Positions 47,537 through 57,059 of a stretch of 64,000 nt of DNA are shown here, one piece after another; within the stretch, counting starts at the first letter, position 1; the number at the start of each line of letters is the position of its first letter. The stretch lies in assembly GCF_021504595.1 (NCBI RefSeq), contig NZ_JACSGT010000002.1:1-64000 (forward strand), read 5' to 3'. Position numbers and translations under genes: made by a program. A model generated the notes under the pieces. That model ran no database searches and was not told the origin of the DNA. It worked only from the letters and a program-made list of their open reading frames with translations. Origin of the DNA: Chryseobacterium indicum. Its GTDB lineage: Bacteria; Bacteroidota; Bacteroidia; Flavobacteriales; Weeksellaceae.

Positions 47537-48991
47537 ATGTCAGATATAGAAGAAACAGAAGTACGCGGCGGACAGGGACAAGTTCTGGACCCTGAAACTT
47601 ACAGAGATTCTATCGGGACAATGGAACAATCCGGTAAGAGGAAGTGGGTATTTCCCAGAAAACCAAAAGGAAAATATACCAACTACCGAAACATTGTAAG
47701 TTATGTTTTACTGCTCATTTATTTTGCAGTGCCATTTATTAAAATTAATGGTAATCCTCTTATTTTATTTAATGTAATTGACAGGGAGTTCTTTATTTTC
47801 GGACAGCCCTTTTATCCTCAGGATTTTTTCATCCTTACGCTTGGAGCAATTACTTCGTTAATATTCATCATTATTTTTACGATGGCTTTCGGAAGAATTT
47901 TCTGCGGATGGATCTGTCCTCAGACAATTTTTTTAGAATTTATTTTCCGTAAAATAGATTATCTTATCGAAGGAGACAGGAACAAGCAGATGAAGCTGGA
48001 CAGACAGGAATGGAACACCGAAAAGATCTGGAAAAGAAGCCTTAAATGGACGATCTTCCTTGTTATTTCCTTAATCATTACTCATTTCATGTTCATGTAT
48101 ATTGTCGGATATGAAGAAGTATTCAGAATTGTTTCTGAAGGACCTTTTGCCAACCCTACCAACTTTATCGTTATGATCCTTTTAACCGCAGCATTTTATT
48201 TTGTGTTTGCATGGTTCAGAGAACAGGTCTGTACATTGGTTTGTCCTTACGGAAGGTTACAGGGCGTTTTGATTGATAAAGATACCGTTAATGTTTTCTA
48301 CGATTTTAAAAGAGGTGAAAACAGAGCGAAATGGAGAAAAGGAGAAGATAGAAAAGCAGCTGGAAAAGGTGATTGTATAGACTGTCATCAATGTGTGGTG
48401 GTTTGTCCTACCGGAATAGACATCAGAGACGGACAACAGCTGGAATGTGTAAACTGTACAGCCTGTATAGATGCCTGCGATGAAGTTATGGAAAAAGTAG
48501 GTCTTCCGAAAGGACTGATAAGATATGCCACCGAGAACGAAATCGAAAAGCAGACCGAGTTTAAATTTACGGGAAGAATGAAAGGTTTTGCAGTCGTTCT
48601 TTTACTGCTTACAGGATTTTTAGGTTATCTTCTTACCAGCAGAGCTGAAATGGAAGCTAAATTCATTAAACCGGCAGGAAGTACGTTCTTCGTGAGAGAC
48701 GGAAAAATTACCAATACTTACAATTATACATTTTTAAATAAAACCAACGAGAAAAAAGTTGTAACCATTAAAGTAATTGAGCCGAAACATGGAGAGGTGA
48801 TCTACAGTGCATCAAGCAAGATTCCGGTAGACAGAGATAAAATTACCAAAGGAACCATCAACATCAGCTTCCCGGAAAATGAAATGACGCTTTCCAAGCA
48901 GAACATCACGATCGGGGTTTATGATATGAAGGGGAAACTGGTAGATTCATACAAAACATATTTTGAAGGACCATTCAAATTACAATTTTAA
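47537..48991 (+). CDS. ccoG: cbb3 oxidase accessory protein CcoG (FixG)
   Basis: Membrane Fe-S protein of 484 residues involved in copper reduction during cbb3 assembly. It has membrane helices near 55-75, 95-125, 175-195 and 350-370. Cysteine motifs are CGWICPQT, CTLVCPYGRLQ, and two ferredoxin clusters CIDCHQCVVVCP and CVNCTACIDAC. A C-terminal Ig-like domain (about 375-484) faces the periplasm. It starts just after the intra-operon hairpin. Confidence 0.95.
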   Translation: MSDIEETEVRGGQGQVLDPETYRDSIGTMEQSGKRKWVFPRKPKGKYTNYRNIVSYVLLLIYFAVPFIKINGNPLILFNVIDREFFIFGQPFYPQDFFILTLGAITSLIFIIIFTMAFGRIFCGWICPQTIFLEFIFRKIDYLIEGDRNKQMKLDRQEWNTEKIWKRSLKWTIFLVISLIITHFMFMYIVGYEEVFRIVSEGPFANPTNFIVMILLTAAFYFVFAWFREQVCTLVCPYGRLQGVLIDKDTVNVFYDFKRGENRAKWRKGEDRKAAGKGDCIDCHQCVVVCPTGIDIRDGQQLECVNCTACIDACDEVMEKVGLPKGLIRYATENEIEKQTEFKFTGRMKGFAVVLLLLTGFLGYLLTSRAEMEAKFIKPAGSTFFVRDGKITNTYNYTFLNKTNEKKVVTIKVIEPKHGEVIYSASSKIPVDRDKITKGTINISFPENEMTLSKQNITIGVYDMKGKLVDSYKTYFEGPFKLQF

Positions 48992-49000
48992 TTTTTAGAA

Positions 49001-49453
49001 ATGAAAAACTTTAATTGGGGACACGGTGTAATTATCGCTTTAGCATCTTTTATGATCTTTATATTATCCATGATGTTCCTTTTTCCAAACGGTCAGAAGA
49101 ACTCTGAAATGGTAACCGATAATTACTATGAAGAAGAACTGAAATATCAGGACGTAATTGATGCCAAGAAAAGAGCAGACGAACTGAAGGAAAAACCTGT
49201 TTACAGCCAAAATACTTCAGGAATTAAGATTACTTTTCCGAAAGACTACAATAATTCTAATACCAAAGTGAAATTTGTACTGAACAGAACCGACGATCAG
49301 AATCTGGACGTTCATAAAACGGTACAGTTGGATGCCAATCAGTCTTTTTTAATTCCTGCACAGGTTCTGAAATTGGGGAACTATACCCTTCGTTTGAGCT
49401 GGACAAAAGATAAAACAGACTACAGAATGGATTATGATGTGATATGGAAATAG
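49001..49453 (+). CDS. ccoH: FixH/CcoH family protein
   Basis: A 150-residue protein with one N-terminal helix (GVIIALASFMIFILSMMFLF), then the conserved MVTDNYYEEELKYQDVIDAKKRA and a beta-rich domain ending in MDYDVIWK. This is the usual FixH/CcoH structure; it interacts with CcoN or CcoP during assembly. Nine nt after ccoG; overlaps the next gene by 10 nt. Confidence 0.9.
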   Translation: MKNFNWGHGVIIALASFMIFILSMMFLFPNGQKNSEMVTDNYYEEELKYQDVIDAKKRADELKEKPVYSQNTSGIKITFPKDYNNSNTKVKFVLNRTDDQNLDVHKTVQLDANQSFLIPAQVLKLGNYTLRLSWTKDKTDYRMDYDVIWK

Positions 49454-50211
49454 CACTTATAATATCGGCAATCGGGTTGGGTTTTGCATCTGGATTCCAC
49501 TGTATCGGAATGTGCGGACCTATTGCATTGTCGATGGGACTAACAAAAAAACAGGCTACCAATTTCTATCTTCAGAATCTCACGTACCAATTCGGCAGGA
49601 TTTTCACCTATTCCCTTTTGGGAGCAATTCTTGGAATTATTGGCGAAGGCTTTGAAATGGCGGGTTTTCAGAGATATCTTACGATTGCTGTGGGAATTCT
49701 TCTTATTGTAATGGCTGTTTTTTCATTCGGAGGAAAAGATTTTGCTTCTAAAGTTCCGTTTTTTTCAAAATTTTTATTCAAAGTAAAATCCAATTTGGGA
49801 AGACTGCTTCAAAAGGCAGATTACCGTTCAAGATTTACTACAGGTCTTCTGAATGGCTTTTTACCCTGCGGAATGGTTTATATGGCTTTAACGGCAAGCT
49901 TAGCAAGCGGAGGAATATGGCAGGGCGCTTTATATATGGCTTTATTTGGTTTGGGAACACTTCCGTTTATGTTTGCGGTAGTTTTGGTCGGAAATCTCAT
50001 GAATCAGGCTTTCAGGGTGAAAGTTTTAAAAGTAATCCCTATTGTCATGATTATCCTTGGCGGACTTTTTATTGTCCGGGGTATGGAACTGGGAATTCCC
50101 TACATTTCTCCGAAAGCAGAAGCGATGACCATTTCAAAAGATAATCAGGGAGACTGTCATTTGCCGGGAGATCACAGCACTCACGATCATAGTAAAGCAA
50201 ATTGTCATTAG
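49444..50211 (+). CDS. SafE/TauE-like membrane protein with His-rich tail
   Basis: A 255-residue inner-membrane protein with six or so helices. It has repeated glycine/proline motifs (GFHCIGMCGPIALSMG and NGFLPCGMVYMALTASLASG) with paired cysteines that are typical of the sulfite-exporter/UreH-like family next to fixH genes. The C-terminus (DCHLPGDHSTHDHSKANCH) is rich in histidine and cysteine, suggesting metal binding, probably copper for the oxidase. Overlap with ccoH (10 nt) supports a role in the same pathway; transport substrate is inferred. Confidence 0.85.
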   Translation: MEIALIISAIGLGFASGFHCIGMCGPIALSMGLTKKQATNFYLQNLTYQFGRIFTYSLLGAILGIIGEGFEMAGFQRYLTIAVGILLIVMAVFSFGGKDFASKVPFFSKFLFKVKSNLGRLLQKADYRSRFTTGLLNGFLPCGMVYMALTASLASGGIWQGALYMALFGLGTLPFMFAVVLVGNLMNQAFRVKVLKVIPIVMIILGGLFIVRGMELGIPYISPKAEAMTISKDNQGDCHLPGDHSTHDHSKANCH

Positions 50212-50220
50212 TAAAAAATA

Positions 50221-50252
50221 AAAAAAGGAAACCTATTGAGATTTCCTTTTTT
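50221..50252 (+). terminator. Terminator closing the cco cluster
   Basis: AAAAAAGGAAA and TTTCCTTTTTT form an 11-bp stem, 10 nt after the SafE-like gene. The symmetric A/T tails allow function on both strands, serving also the converging gene at 50343. Confidence 0.8.
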
Positions 50253-50342
50253 AGTATTTAACCTAAGTTCGGTCTTTGTTAGATTGGGTTACTGCAACTT
50301 AAATTACACATCTTGCCCTACATGTTATATACGTTCTTACAA

Positions 50343-51869
50343 CTAAATTTTTATGAATTTCACTTGATACTTCTCTTCATTTTTAATTTTAATAACTATA
50401 TAATAACTTCCTGATGTTAGACTTTGAATATTTATTTTTTTTTCAAATTCTGATTGCCCCATCTTTATTATTTTTCCGCTGTTATCATATATCAAAAAGT
50501 CAAAAGAATTTAACGATTTTTTTAGATTACTTACTTTGATAAATTCTGATGCAGGATTAGGATATGCAATAAAAGCATTATCATTATTAGGTACAATATT
50601 TTCCACTCCAAGAAATTCATTACTGAACTTCGTTAAAAATGATTTTTTCCCATATGTCACACTGTCCCCACTATATGCCAAAACAAATGAATTATAGTCT
50701 AATATAAACAATTTGGGAATATAATCAGCTCTTATCGATGTATTAGGAGGAGTAGTATTAAATACTTGAAATCCTGAACTAGATGAATAGTCCAAATTTC
50801 CATTAGAATCTAATTTTACAAAAAAAAGTTTTTTGTTATATTGTGGTCCAAAAAAATTGCTAACATTCCCTGCAATCAATATTTTTGAATTCGATAATTT
50901 TTTTATATGTTTTAATTCTATATTTGGGGCATCTGTAAAAGAATATTTGGCTGTATTTCCATTATTTGCGAAACTAGATACATATGACCCACTGTCTAAA
51001 TAAATCTTTGACAAAAAGAAGCTACTATTACTTTGATTTAAAACTAGTATAGAATTATTTATGTAATCAAATTCTAAATTGGAAAAACCTATACTTAAAT
51101 TACTGTCAACTATACTGATAGAGCCATTGTTTCCAAAAGAAGAATCTATTGTTCCATTTGACAGTCTTCTTTCTAAATAAGTTGAATTTAAATTAGAAAT
51201 AGAATTGCTTTTACTACCTGCCAATATAAATTTTCCATCATTTTGAAGATATACTCTATTTAAATTGGGGTCAGTACTTAAAGAATTAGTTTGTAAAATT
51301 CCATTAGTTCCAAAACTAGAATCCAATAAACCATCAGATTTAATTTTTAGAAGGTTTTTATTGTTATACGATTTAACATAGAAATAGCTGTTACCTAAAT
51401 TATCAACGTCTAAATCTAAAGCATAATCTTCATTGCCAAAATCAAATGTTTTGAATCCGTTTGTTCCAAAAGTAGTGTCTAAAGTTCCATCAATATTAAG
51501 TCGAGTGATAAAAACGTCCATATTGGAATATGTCGGATTAGCATTTACTCTTCCTACAATAATTAATTTATTATTTTGTAATAGCATTTTATATGGAAGT
51601 AAAGATTTATTAACTCCCATGCTTATTACTTTTGTTCCAAATACATTATCTAAAGCACCATTCTGATTTACTTTCCGAATATTGATATTATAATCTCCAT
51701 AGGTACAAGTTATAAATTGCCCGTCAGACAACATAACGACATCTGATACATCGTTATAGGCATAATATGTTGAATAACCTCCATTTCCAAATGTGGTATC
51801 AAGGGAAATACTTTGTGAATTAAAAAAATAAGTAAATAATAAAAAGATTAAAATGATATTTTTTTTCAT
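50343..51869 (-). CDS. Delta-60-repeat protein with type IX secretion tail
   Basis: An exported 508-residue protein: signal peptide (IILIFLLFTYFFNSQ), then about six delta-60 type repeats, recognisable by LDTTFGTNG, LDSSFGTNG and IDSSFGNNG. The last 75 residues (AYPNPASEFIKVSNL, then LIYDNSGKII and SGSYYIVIKIK) match the type A sorting domain of the type IX secretion system. It should therefore be exported across the outer membrane and released or attached. The repeats likely form a beta-propeller. The DNA is AT-rich and the gene is isolated, consistent with accessory content. Confidence 0.83.
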   Translation of the reverse strand: MKKNIILIFLLFTYFFNSQSISLDTTFGNGGYSTYYAYNDVSDVVMLSDGQFITCTYGDYNINIRKVNQNGALDNVFGTKVISMGVNKSLLPYKMLLQNNKLIIVGRVNANPTYSNMDVFITRLNIDGTLDTTFGTNGFKTFDFGNEDYALDLDVDNLGNSYFYVKSYNNKNLLKIKSDGLLDSSFGTNGILQTNSLSTDPNLNRVYLQNDGKFILAGSKSNSISNLNSTYLERRLSNGTIDSSFGNNGSISIVDSNLSIGFSNLEFDYINNSILVLNQSNSSFFLSKIYLDSGSYVSSFANNGNTAKYSFTDAPNIELKHIKKLSNSKILIAGNVSNFFGPQYNKKLFFVKLDSNGNLDYSSSSGFQVFNTTPPNTSIRADYIPKLFILDYNSFVLAYSGDSVTYGKKSFLTKFSNEFLGVENIVPNNDNAFIAYPNPASEFIKVSNLKKSLNSFDFLIYDNSGKIIKMGQSEFEKKINIQSLTSGSYYIVIKIKNEEKYQVKFIKI

Positions 51870-51934
51870 TAATTTGGGTTATGCTTAAGTTAATTGTTAA
51901 ACTATATGCTAATTTTTTTGAAATGGTAGATAAA

Positions 51935-52645
51935 TTATTTTGTAAACAGCTCGTATGAGTAATCCTTTGATTCCGAAGGACTCATCTTTTTAATATCTTT
52001 TCTTTTAATTAATGCATTCAATTCAGAAGCTTTGATTATTTTCTTCTTATTGACCGAGACTTTATCGTCTGGAGAAGTAATAAGCAGCCATCCTGTATTG
52101 CTCATGATATAATACTTCTGATCTATTGTAAAAAAAACATTCTCATTATTGCTTCCTGCCAATGCAAGTTTATGATAAAAACTACGATTATTTTTAACAG
52201 ATTCGAATCCTGCTAAAACAGATTCATATGTAAGGTCTTTGTTCAATTTCATTTCAGAAAAAGAATTCTTCATTGATTTTCCGGATGCTATCTCAAGTCC
52301 GAAATAATAAATACATCGTACATTTCCTAAATTTGCCCAATTTTCCTTCTGAGTAAAGGAAAAATAGCCATTGTGTTCAACTCTGATCTTAAAATGTATT
52401 CCTCCTTTCTCAGAATAATTTACTTTTCCGCTAAAGTAACCTTTAGAATCCGTAGTCGATACAAGCTTTCCTTTTTCATCATAAAGCTTCGCATTTTCTA
52501 GCGGGGTAAGGCTATCAGAATCTATTACGATACCTGCTATTTCTATAAATTTTGATTCAGTAAAACGATGTTTAAATCCTGAACTCTTTGCCAATGAAAA
52601 TAAAACAAGACAGAAAAGTAAAATACTTTCAGAAATTTTCTTCAT
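51935..52645 (-). CDS. Secreted carboxypeptidase-regulatory-like domain protein
   Basis: A 236-residue exported protein (signal ESILLFCLVLFSLAKS). Residues 35-110 resemble a carboxypeptidase-D regulatory-like beta-sandwich (IAGIVIDSDSLTPLENAKLYD, VSTTDSKGYFSGKV). The rest has no recognised motif. It lies downstream of serS, after its terminator, so it is likely a separate unit. Function unknown. Confidence 0.7.
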   Translation of the reverse strand: MKKISESILLFCLVLFSLAKSSGFKHRFTESKFIEIAGIVIDSDSLTPLENAKLYDEKGKLVSTTDSKGYFSGKVNYSEKGGIHFKIRVEHNGYFSFTQKENWANLGNVRCIYYFGLEIASGKSMKNSFSEMKLNKDLTYESVLAGFESVKNNRSFYHKLALAGSNNENVFFTIDQKYYIMSNTGWLLITSPDDKVSVNKKKIIKASELNALIKRKDIKKMSPSESKDYSYELFTK

Positions 52646-52663
52646 TAATCTATTATAAAAAAA

Positions 52664-52690
52664 TTAAAAAAAAGCCCTCAGTGAGAGGGC
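52664..52690 (-). terminator. Terminator after serS
   Basis: On the minus strand GCCCTC and GAGGGC (extended by flanking bases) form a GC-rich stem around a 5-nt loop, followed by eight T residues, 11 nt past the serS stop. Confidence 0.9.
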
Positions 52691-52700
52691 ATTACTATTA

Positions 52701-53969
52701 TTAATTGATAACATCAAATCTCGCATATTCCGCTATCTTCTTCGGAAGTTTAATTCCTTCTGCGGTCTGGTTATTTTCCAGTAAAGCAGCCATAATTCTT
52801 GGCAATGCCATTGCAGAACCATTCAGGGTATGCACCAACTGAGATTTTCCGTCTGCTTTATAACGGCATTTCAGTCTGTTTGCCTGAAAAGTTTCAAAAT
52901 TGGAAACAGAACTTACCTCAAGCCATTTTTCCTGAGCTGCGCTCCATACTTCGAAATCATACGTCATGGCAGAAGCAAAACCTGTGTCTCCTCCGCAAAG
53001 TCTTAAAACACGGTATGGTAATTCAAGATCACTTAAAATTTCTTTAATGTGTTCTACCATTTCTTCCAATACGGCATAAGAATTTTCCGGTTTTTCAATT
53101 CTTACGATCTCTACTTTTTCAAACTGGTGAAGACGGTTCAAACCTCTTACATGCGCTCCGTAACTTCCTGCTTCTCTTCTGTAGCATTGAGAAAATGCTG
53201 TATTTTTTATCGGTAGATCTTTTTCTTCAAACAATACATCGCGATAGAGATTCGTTACCGGAACTTCTGCGGTAGGAATCAGATATAAATCATCTGCCTG
53301 AATGTAATACATCTGCCCTTCTTTATCCGGCAACTGTCCTGTTCCGTATCCTGAAGCTTCGTTTACAACGTGAGGAGGATTTACTTCCATATATCCTTTC
53401 TCAACATTTTTATCTAAAAAATACTGAACCAAAGCTCTCTGCAATCGTGCCCCTTTTCCTAAATATACCGGAAAACCTGCTCCAGCAATCTTTACACCCA
53501 ATTCAAAATCAATAAGGTTATATTTCTTTGCCAGTTCCCAGTGAGGAATTGCTCCTTCTCCAAGACCTTCCACATCGTGAGACTGATAAATAATTTCGTT
53601 ATCATCCGCAGAAGCACCATTTTTCACCTTTTCATTCGGAATGTTAGGTAATTGGTATAAGATATCCAGTAATGCTTTTTCTTTTACATCTAACTGAGCT
53701 TTCAATTCCGACGTCGACTCTTTGTACTGTGCTGTTTTAGATTTTGCGGATTCTGCTTCTTCTTTTTTTCCTTCTTTCATTAAAAGTCCGATTTCTTTGG
53801 AGATTTTATTGATTTCGGAAAGTTGGGAATCCAATTCAAACTGAATTTTTTTTCTTTCTTCGTCGGTAGCAATAGCCTCGTCTACCAACTCAAGATTCTT
53901 GAATTGTCTTTTCTTAAGACCTTCTAAAACGCGCTCTTTATTGTCGCGCAAAAAATTGACTTGTAACAT
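52701..53969 (-). CDS. serS: Serine--tRNA ligase
   Basis: Class II aminoacyl-tRNA synthetase of 422 residues that charges tRNA-Ser. The N-terminal coiled-coil arm (about 25-110) begins MLQVNFLRDNKERVLEGL. Motif 2 is seen as AFSQCYRREAGSYGAHVRGLNRLHQF (partly) and motif 3 as LNGSAMALPRIMAALLEN. Length fits bacterial SerS. It stands alone with its own terminator. Confidence 0.98.
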   Translation of the reverse strand: MLQVNFLRDNKERVLEGLKKRQFKNLELVDEAIATDEERKKIQFELDSQLSEINKISKEIGLLMKEGKKEEAESAKSKTAQYKESTSELKAQLDVKEKALLDILYQLPNIPNEKVKNGASADDNEIIYQSHDVEGLGEGAIPHWELAKKYNLIDFELGVKIAGAGFPVYLGKGARLQRALVQYFLDKNVEKGYMEVNPPHVVNEASGYGTGQLPDKEGQMYYIQADDLYLIPTAEVPVTNLYRDVLFEEKDLPIKNTAFSQCYRREAGSYGAHVRGLNRLHQFEKVEIVRIEKPENSYAVLEEMVEHIKEILSDLELPYRVLRLCGGDTGFASAMTYDFEVWSAAQEKWLEVSSVSNFETFQANRLKCRYKADGKSQLVHTLNGSAMALPRIMAALLENNQTAEGIKLPKKIAEYARFDVIN

Positions 53970-54037
53970 TTTATTTAGATGTTAGTTATTAGAATGTTGA
54001 ACATTAAATGTCAACAGTTTTGCAAATGTATAAATTA

Positions 54038-54541
54038 TTATTTTACGATTGTAACAACATTCGGGGAACCCGGTGTTTTAGTAAACCTTAAAGTATCGTT
54101 ATAATAAACTTTCGAGACCTCAAAAACCGAAGGGGTCATGTGATATTGAATTCTGAGGGTTTCATTAATGGTATCAAGAATTGTACTGTTAAGTCTCTTC
54201 ACCAATGAAACCGTAATTACCGACTGATAGGTTTTGTTGTTCGGATCCAGCGTATCCAGTCCTACTCTTTTGGCTCCTGCAATATATTCAATAAAAAGAG
54301 TGGAATCTGCAGTAGCACGCAAAGTACTGCTTATAGGCGAAACATCTTTTGTTCCGTTTACATCATTTAACGAATAGGTAAAATAGGTCTGGTTTTTTTT
54401 AGCATGAAAAAGATCGCGTCCCGCTCCGTTTTTCATATAAACATTCAAAATCTGATCGATTTTCTGCAAATCTTCATCATCCGTTCTGCAGCTCAGAAAG
54501 GCACAAAAAATCACCAGAAATCCAAAAACAATATTCCTCAT
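54038..54541 (-). CDS. Putative lipoprotein, unknown function
   Basis: A 167-residue protein with lipoprotein signal (MRNIVFGFLVIFCAFLSC), the lipobox cysteine at residue 18 followed by RTDDEDL. The mature part is beta-rich without a known motif. The start at 54541 is preferred, as it gives a compact signal peptide; the ATG-like start 9 nt upstream is also possible. It lies 24 nt after the flippase gene and may be the last gene of that unit. Confidence 0.65.
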   Translation of the reverse strand: MRNIVFGFLVIFCAFLSCRTDDEDLQKIDQILNVYMKNGAGRDLFHAKKNQTYFTYSLNDVNGTKDVSPISSTLRATADSTLFIEYIAGAKRVGLDTLDPNNKTYQSVITVSLVKRLNSTILDTINETLRIQYHMTPSVFEVSKVYYNDTLRFTKTPGSPNVVTIVK

Positions 54542-54565
54542 TTCCAACAAAGATAAAACTTATTT

Positions 54566-55834
54566 TTATTTGAGAGTTCTATTTTTCTTCAGGACTTTAT
54601 TTAAAAGTAAATTAATTTCTGCTTTAGAAAGAATGAAATCCTGAAAACGAAATTTCGTCATCTGATAAAATCTCCAAAACAGAATGCCGGAAGAAATGCA
54701 GTATGATACAGAGGTAATAATACATGCACCGCGAATTCCCCATCTAGGAATGATGTAAAATGAAGATATTATTGTAAAAATAAGTCCTATTAAAGATTTT
54801 ACATTTAAGATTCTTAATTTGTTAATCCCTGCAAAATAGTAACCAATAATATTACTTACCGCGATTGCCAGAATTCCGGGAGAAAGAAAAAGAATAATCT
54901 CTTTGGTTTTACTAAAATCTCTTCCGAAAATCATGGAATATATCTGCCCCGGAATGAGCAGCATTATGGTTATAAAAACCAATGTAATTAAAAAACTGAT
55001 TCTTAACGAAACTTTTGTCTTTTCGATAGCGTCGTTGGAGTTTTTATTGTTCACGACATCTGAATAAAGTATAACGGAAAGGCTTCGGCTAACCGTCCAA
55101 ATTGCTTCTGAAAAAGCGATACCTACCGAAAAAATCCCCACACTTACAATTCCTTTAAAATATTCAAGAAAATAAAATGATAGCCTGTTATTTAAAAACT
55201 GTAAGAAAGCACTCAGCTGAGTCTTCCATCCATAATCCAATAATTTCCCGCCAACTTTTCCGGAGAATGAAATTCGTCTCATATTACAATGTCTAAAAAT
55301 CTGTAAGCCGCTCGCTATAAACAGAACTCCCAAACTGGCTATTTGTGCTACAAAATAAACCGTTACAGAATTTACTTTAACAAGATAAACAATAATTAAA
55401 ATAAAAATAATATGAACAATTTGCTGTAAAGCTGTATATAAATTGAACATTTTAATATTCTGCTGACCAACAAATAAATTGACGTTCGCCGCTAACAAGG
55501 ATGATGAGACAGAAAGCCCGATAAGATATATTAAATATTCTGAGGCATGATTAAAACTAAAAATGAGCGGTATTAAAATCCCCATTAAAACAGCCCAAAT
55601 GTAGGCAAAAGGTAAAATAGCTTCTGTCCTATATCTTTTGGCAAAATAGCTCATGCTGCTTCCCACAAAAACATTAGCAAAAAAACTGATCAGGGTAAGA
55701 TCCGCAATCACCAGTGAAATAATCCCTTTGCCTTCACTTCCCCATTTATTTGTAGAATAAATCACAAGTCCGAAATTTAATATCAGAATTAAAAATCGGG
55801 AAAGAAAGGTCTTAACAATAGTATTTTGCTTCAT
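54566..55834 (-). CDS. Wzx-type oligosaccharide flippase
   Basis: An integral membrane protein of 422 residues with twelve or more predicted helices spread over the full length, in the polysaccharide biosynthesis (MATE-related) flippase family. The pattern SRFLILILNFGLVIYSTN at the N-terminus and SIGIAFSEAIWTVSRSLSVILYSD-like segments are typical. It moves lipid-linked oligosaccharide across the inner membrane. Its start overlaps the stop region of the glycosyltransferase (1 nt between), so the two act in one pathway. No other capsule or O-antigen genes are seen here. Confidence 0.83.
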   Translation of the reverse strand: MKQNTIVKTFLSRFLILILNFGLVIYSTNKWGSEGKGIISLVIADLTLISFFANVFVGSSMSYFAKRYRTEAILPFAYIWAVLMGILIPLIFSFNHASEYLIYLIGLSVSSSLLAANVNLFVGQQNIKMFNLYTALQQIVHIIFILIIVYLVKVNSVTVYFVAQIASLGVLFIASGLQIFRHCNMRRISFSGKVGGKLLDYGWKTQLSAFLQFLNNRLSFYFLEYFKGIVSVGIFSVGIAFSEAIWTVSRSLSVILYSDVVNNKNSNDAIEKTKVSLRISFLITLVFITIMLLIPGQIYSMIFGRDFSKTKEIILFLSPGILAIAVSNIIGYYFAGINKLRILNVKSLIGLIFTIISSFYIIPRWGIRGACIITSVSYCISSGILFWRFYQMTKFRFQDFILSKAEINLLLNKVLKKNRTLK

Positions 55835-55835
55835 C

Positions 55836-56966
55836 TTATTTCGTTGGATTATTGATGAAGTTTAAGAATGAATTTTTAATAATATCCCAGTTGTATTTTT
55901 TTTCATAAATCCATCTCGCATTTTTCGCATGAAGCGAATATAATTCAGGATTTTGAATATAGGTAAGAATATTATTTGCAATACCTTCAGAATCTTTGGG
56001 ATTTACCAGAAAACCAACTTTCGAAATATCAAGATGTTGACGTATTGCTTTAAGATCTGTATAAATCACAGGCTTTCCGGAAGCCATGTAATAAAATATT
56101 TTAATCGGCAGACAATGATGATTTTCATAATTCATAGTCCTAAGATCAAAACAAATATCGGCTTCAGAATAGGCTTTGGAAAAAGCGTTGAATGAGGCAG
56201 ACTTTTCAATTGTAATATGACTAAACTGATATTTATTAAGCTGATCAGAAAAGTACTGTTCATCTTTTTTTTTTCTTGAAGCGCCAATTAAAAGAATTGA
56301 GATCTTGAGCTCAGGCTTTTTCTTTCTTAAACAATCCACAGCAGCAAAAAAATTTCCGATTCCTTTTTCTTCTGAAAACTGACCTGTATAACAAAGGCAG
56401 ATTTTATTTTCTTCAAGTTTTTTAATATTCTGATGAATGTAACTGTCATCAGGATAATAAGGCAGGGTTATTAACTTTTTAAAAGGAAAAAAATAAGCCA
56501 GCGGAAATTTTTTGGTATTTTCACCAAAAATAAAATGAGTACTCACAAATCCTGCATATAACTGAAACAGAAAGAATTTAAGAGCATGAATGACATTTAA
56601 AGGAAAAGAAAAATTTTCTACCATTCTCATCGATGGGTACCATTCCGTAATATCATATACAATACTGATTTTTTTCTGTTTTTTAACCTTTCCGGCTGCA
56701 ATCACCGCCAACGGCTCAGAACAAATAATACAATCGGGCTGAAAAGCATTGCATATCCTTTCGAAAGTTTTGATTTTTTCATCTCTGCTTTTTCCCAAGA
56801 TCGAAAAAGACTCTATTTCAACGCCATCGACATTACCCTTGAATTCTGAAGAAAGACTGCAAATTTTAACAACATTTCCGGCATCCCGCAATGTCTTTGC
56901 TTGATGGTGGAATATTCTGTCATCGTCATATCGGTGAACAGTGGTTAAAAAAAGTATTTTCTGCAT
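55836..56966 (-). CDS. Family 4-type glycosyltransferase
   Basis: A 376-residue GT-B glycosyltransferase. The N-terminal acceptor domain covers about 1-180 and the C-terminal nucleotide-sugar domain the rest, with CYTGQFSEEKGIGNFFAAV, the HCLPIKIFYYMASGKPVIYTD nucleotide-sugar site and an NPKDSEGIANNI helix. It adds a sugar to a glycan at the inner membrane, probably for the product of the adjacent flippase. The sugar is unknown. Confidence 0.87.
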   Translation of the reverse strand: MQKILFLTTVHRYDDDRIFHHQAKTLRDAGNVVKICSLSSEFKGNVDGVEIESFSILGKSRDEKIKTFERICNAFQPDCIICSEPLAVIAAGKVKKQKKISIVYDITEWYPSMRMVENFSFPLNVIHALKFFLFQLYAGFVSTHFIFGENTKKFPLAYFFPFKKLITLPYYPDDSYIHQNIKKLEENKICLCYTGQFSEEKGIGNFFAAVDCLRKKKPELKISILLIGASRKKKDEQYFSDQLNKYQFSHITIEKSASFNAFSKAYSEADICFDLRTMNYENHHCLPIKIFYYMASGKPVIYTDLKAIRQHLDISKVGFLVNPKDSEGIANNILTYIQNPELYSLHAKNARWIYEKKYNWDIIKNSFLNFINNPTK

Positions 56967-57008
56967 CCTCTTCGATCAGATTATAAAAGTTTTCAAATAT
57001 ACACAAAG

Positions 57009-57034
57009 CAAAAAAAGTGGAACTCTTCCACTTT
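57009..57034 (-). terminator. Terminator after the 163-residue protein gene
   Basis: On the minus strand AAAGTGGAA, GAG loop, TTCCACTTT and a T run form a 9-bp stem, 26 nt past the stop codon. Confidence 0.8.
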
Positions 57035-57059
57035 CTATTTTATTAATGCCTTATTAGCT

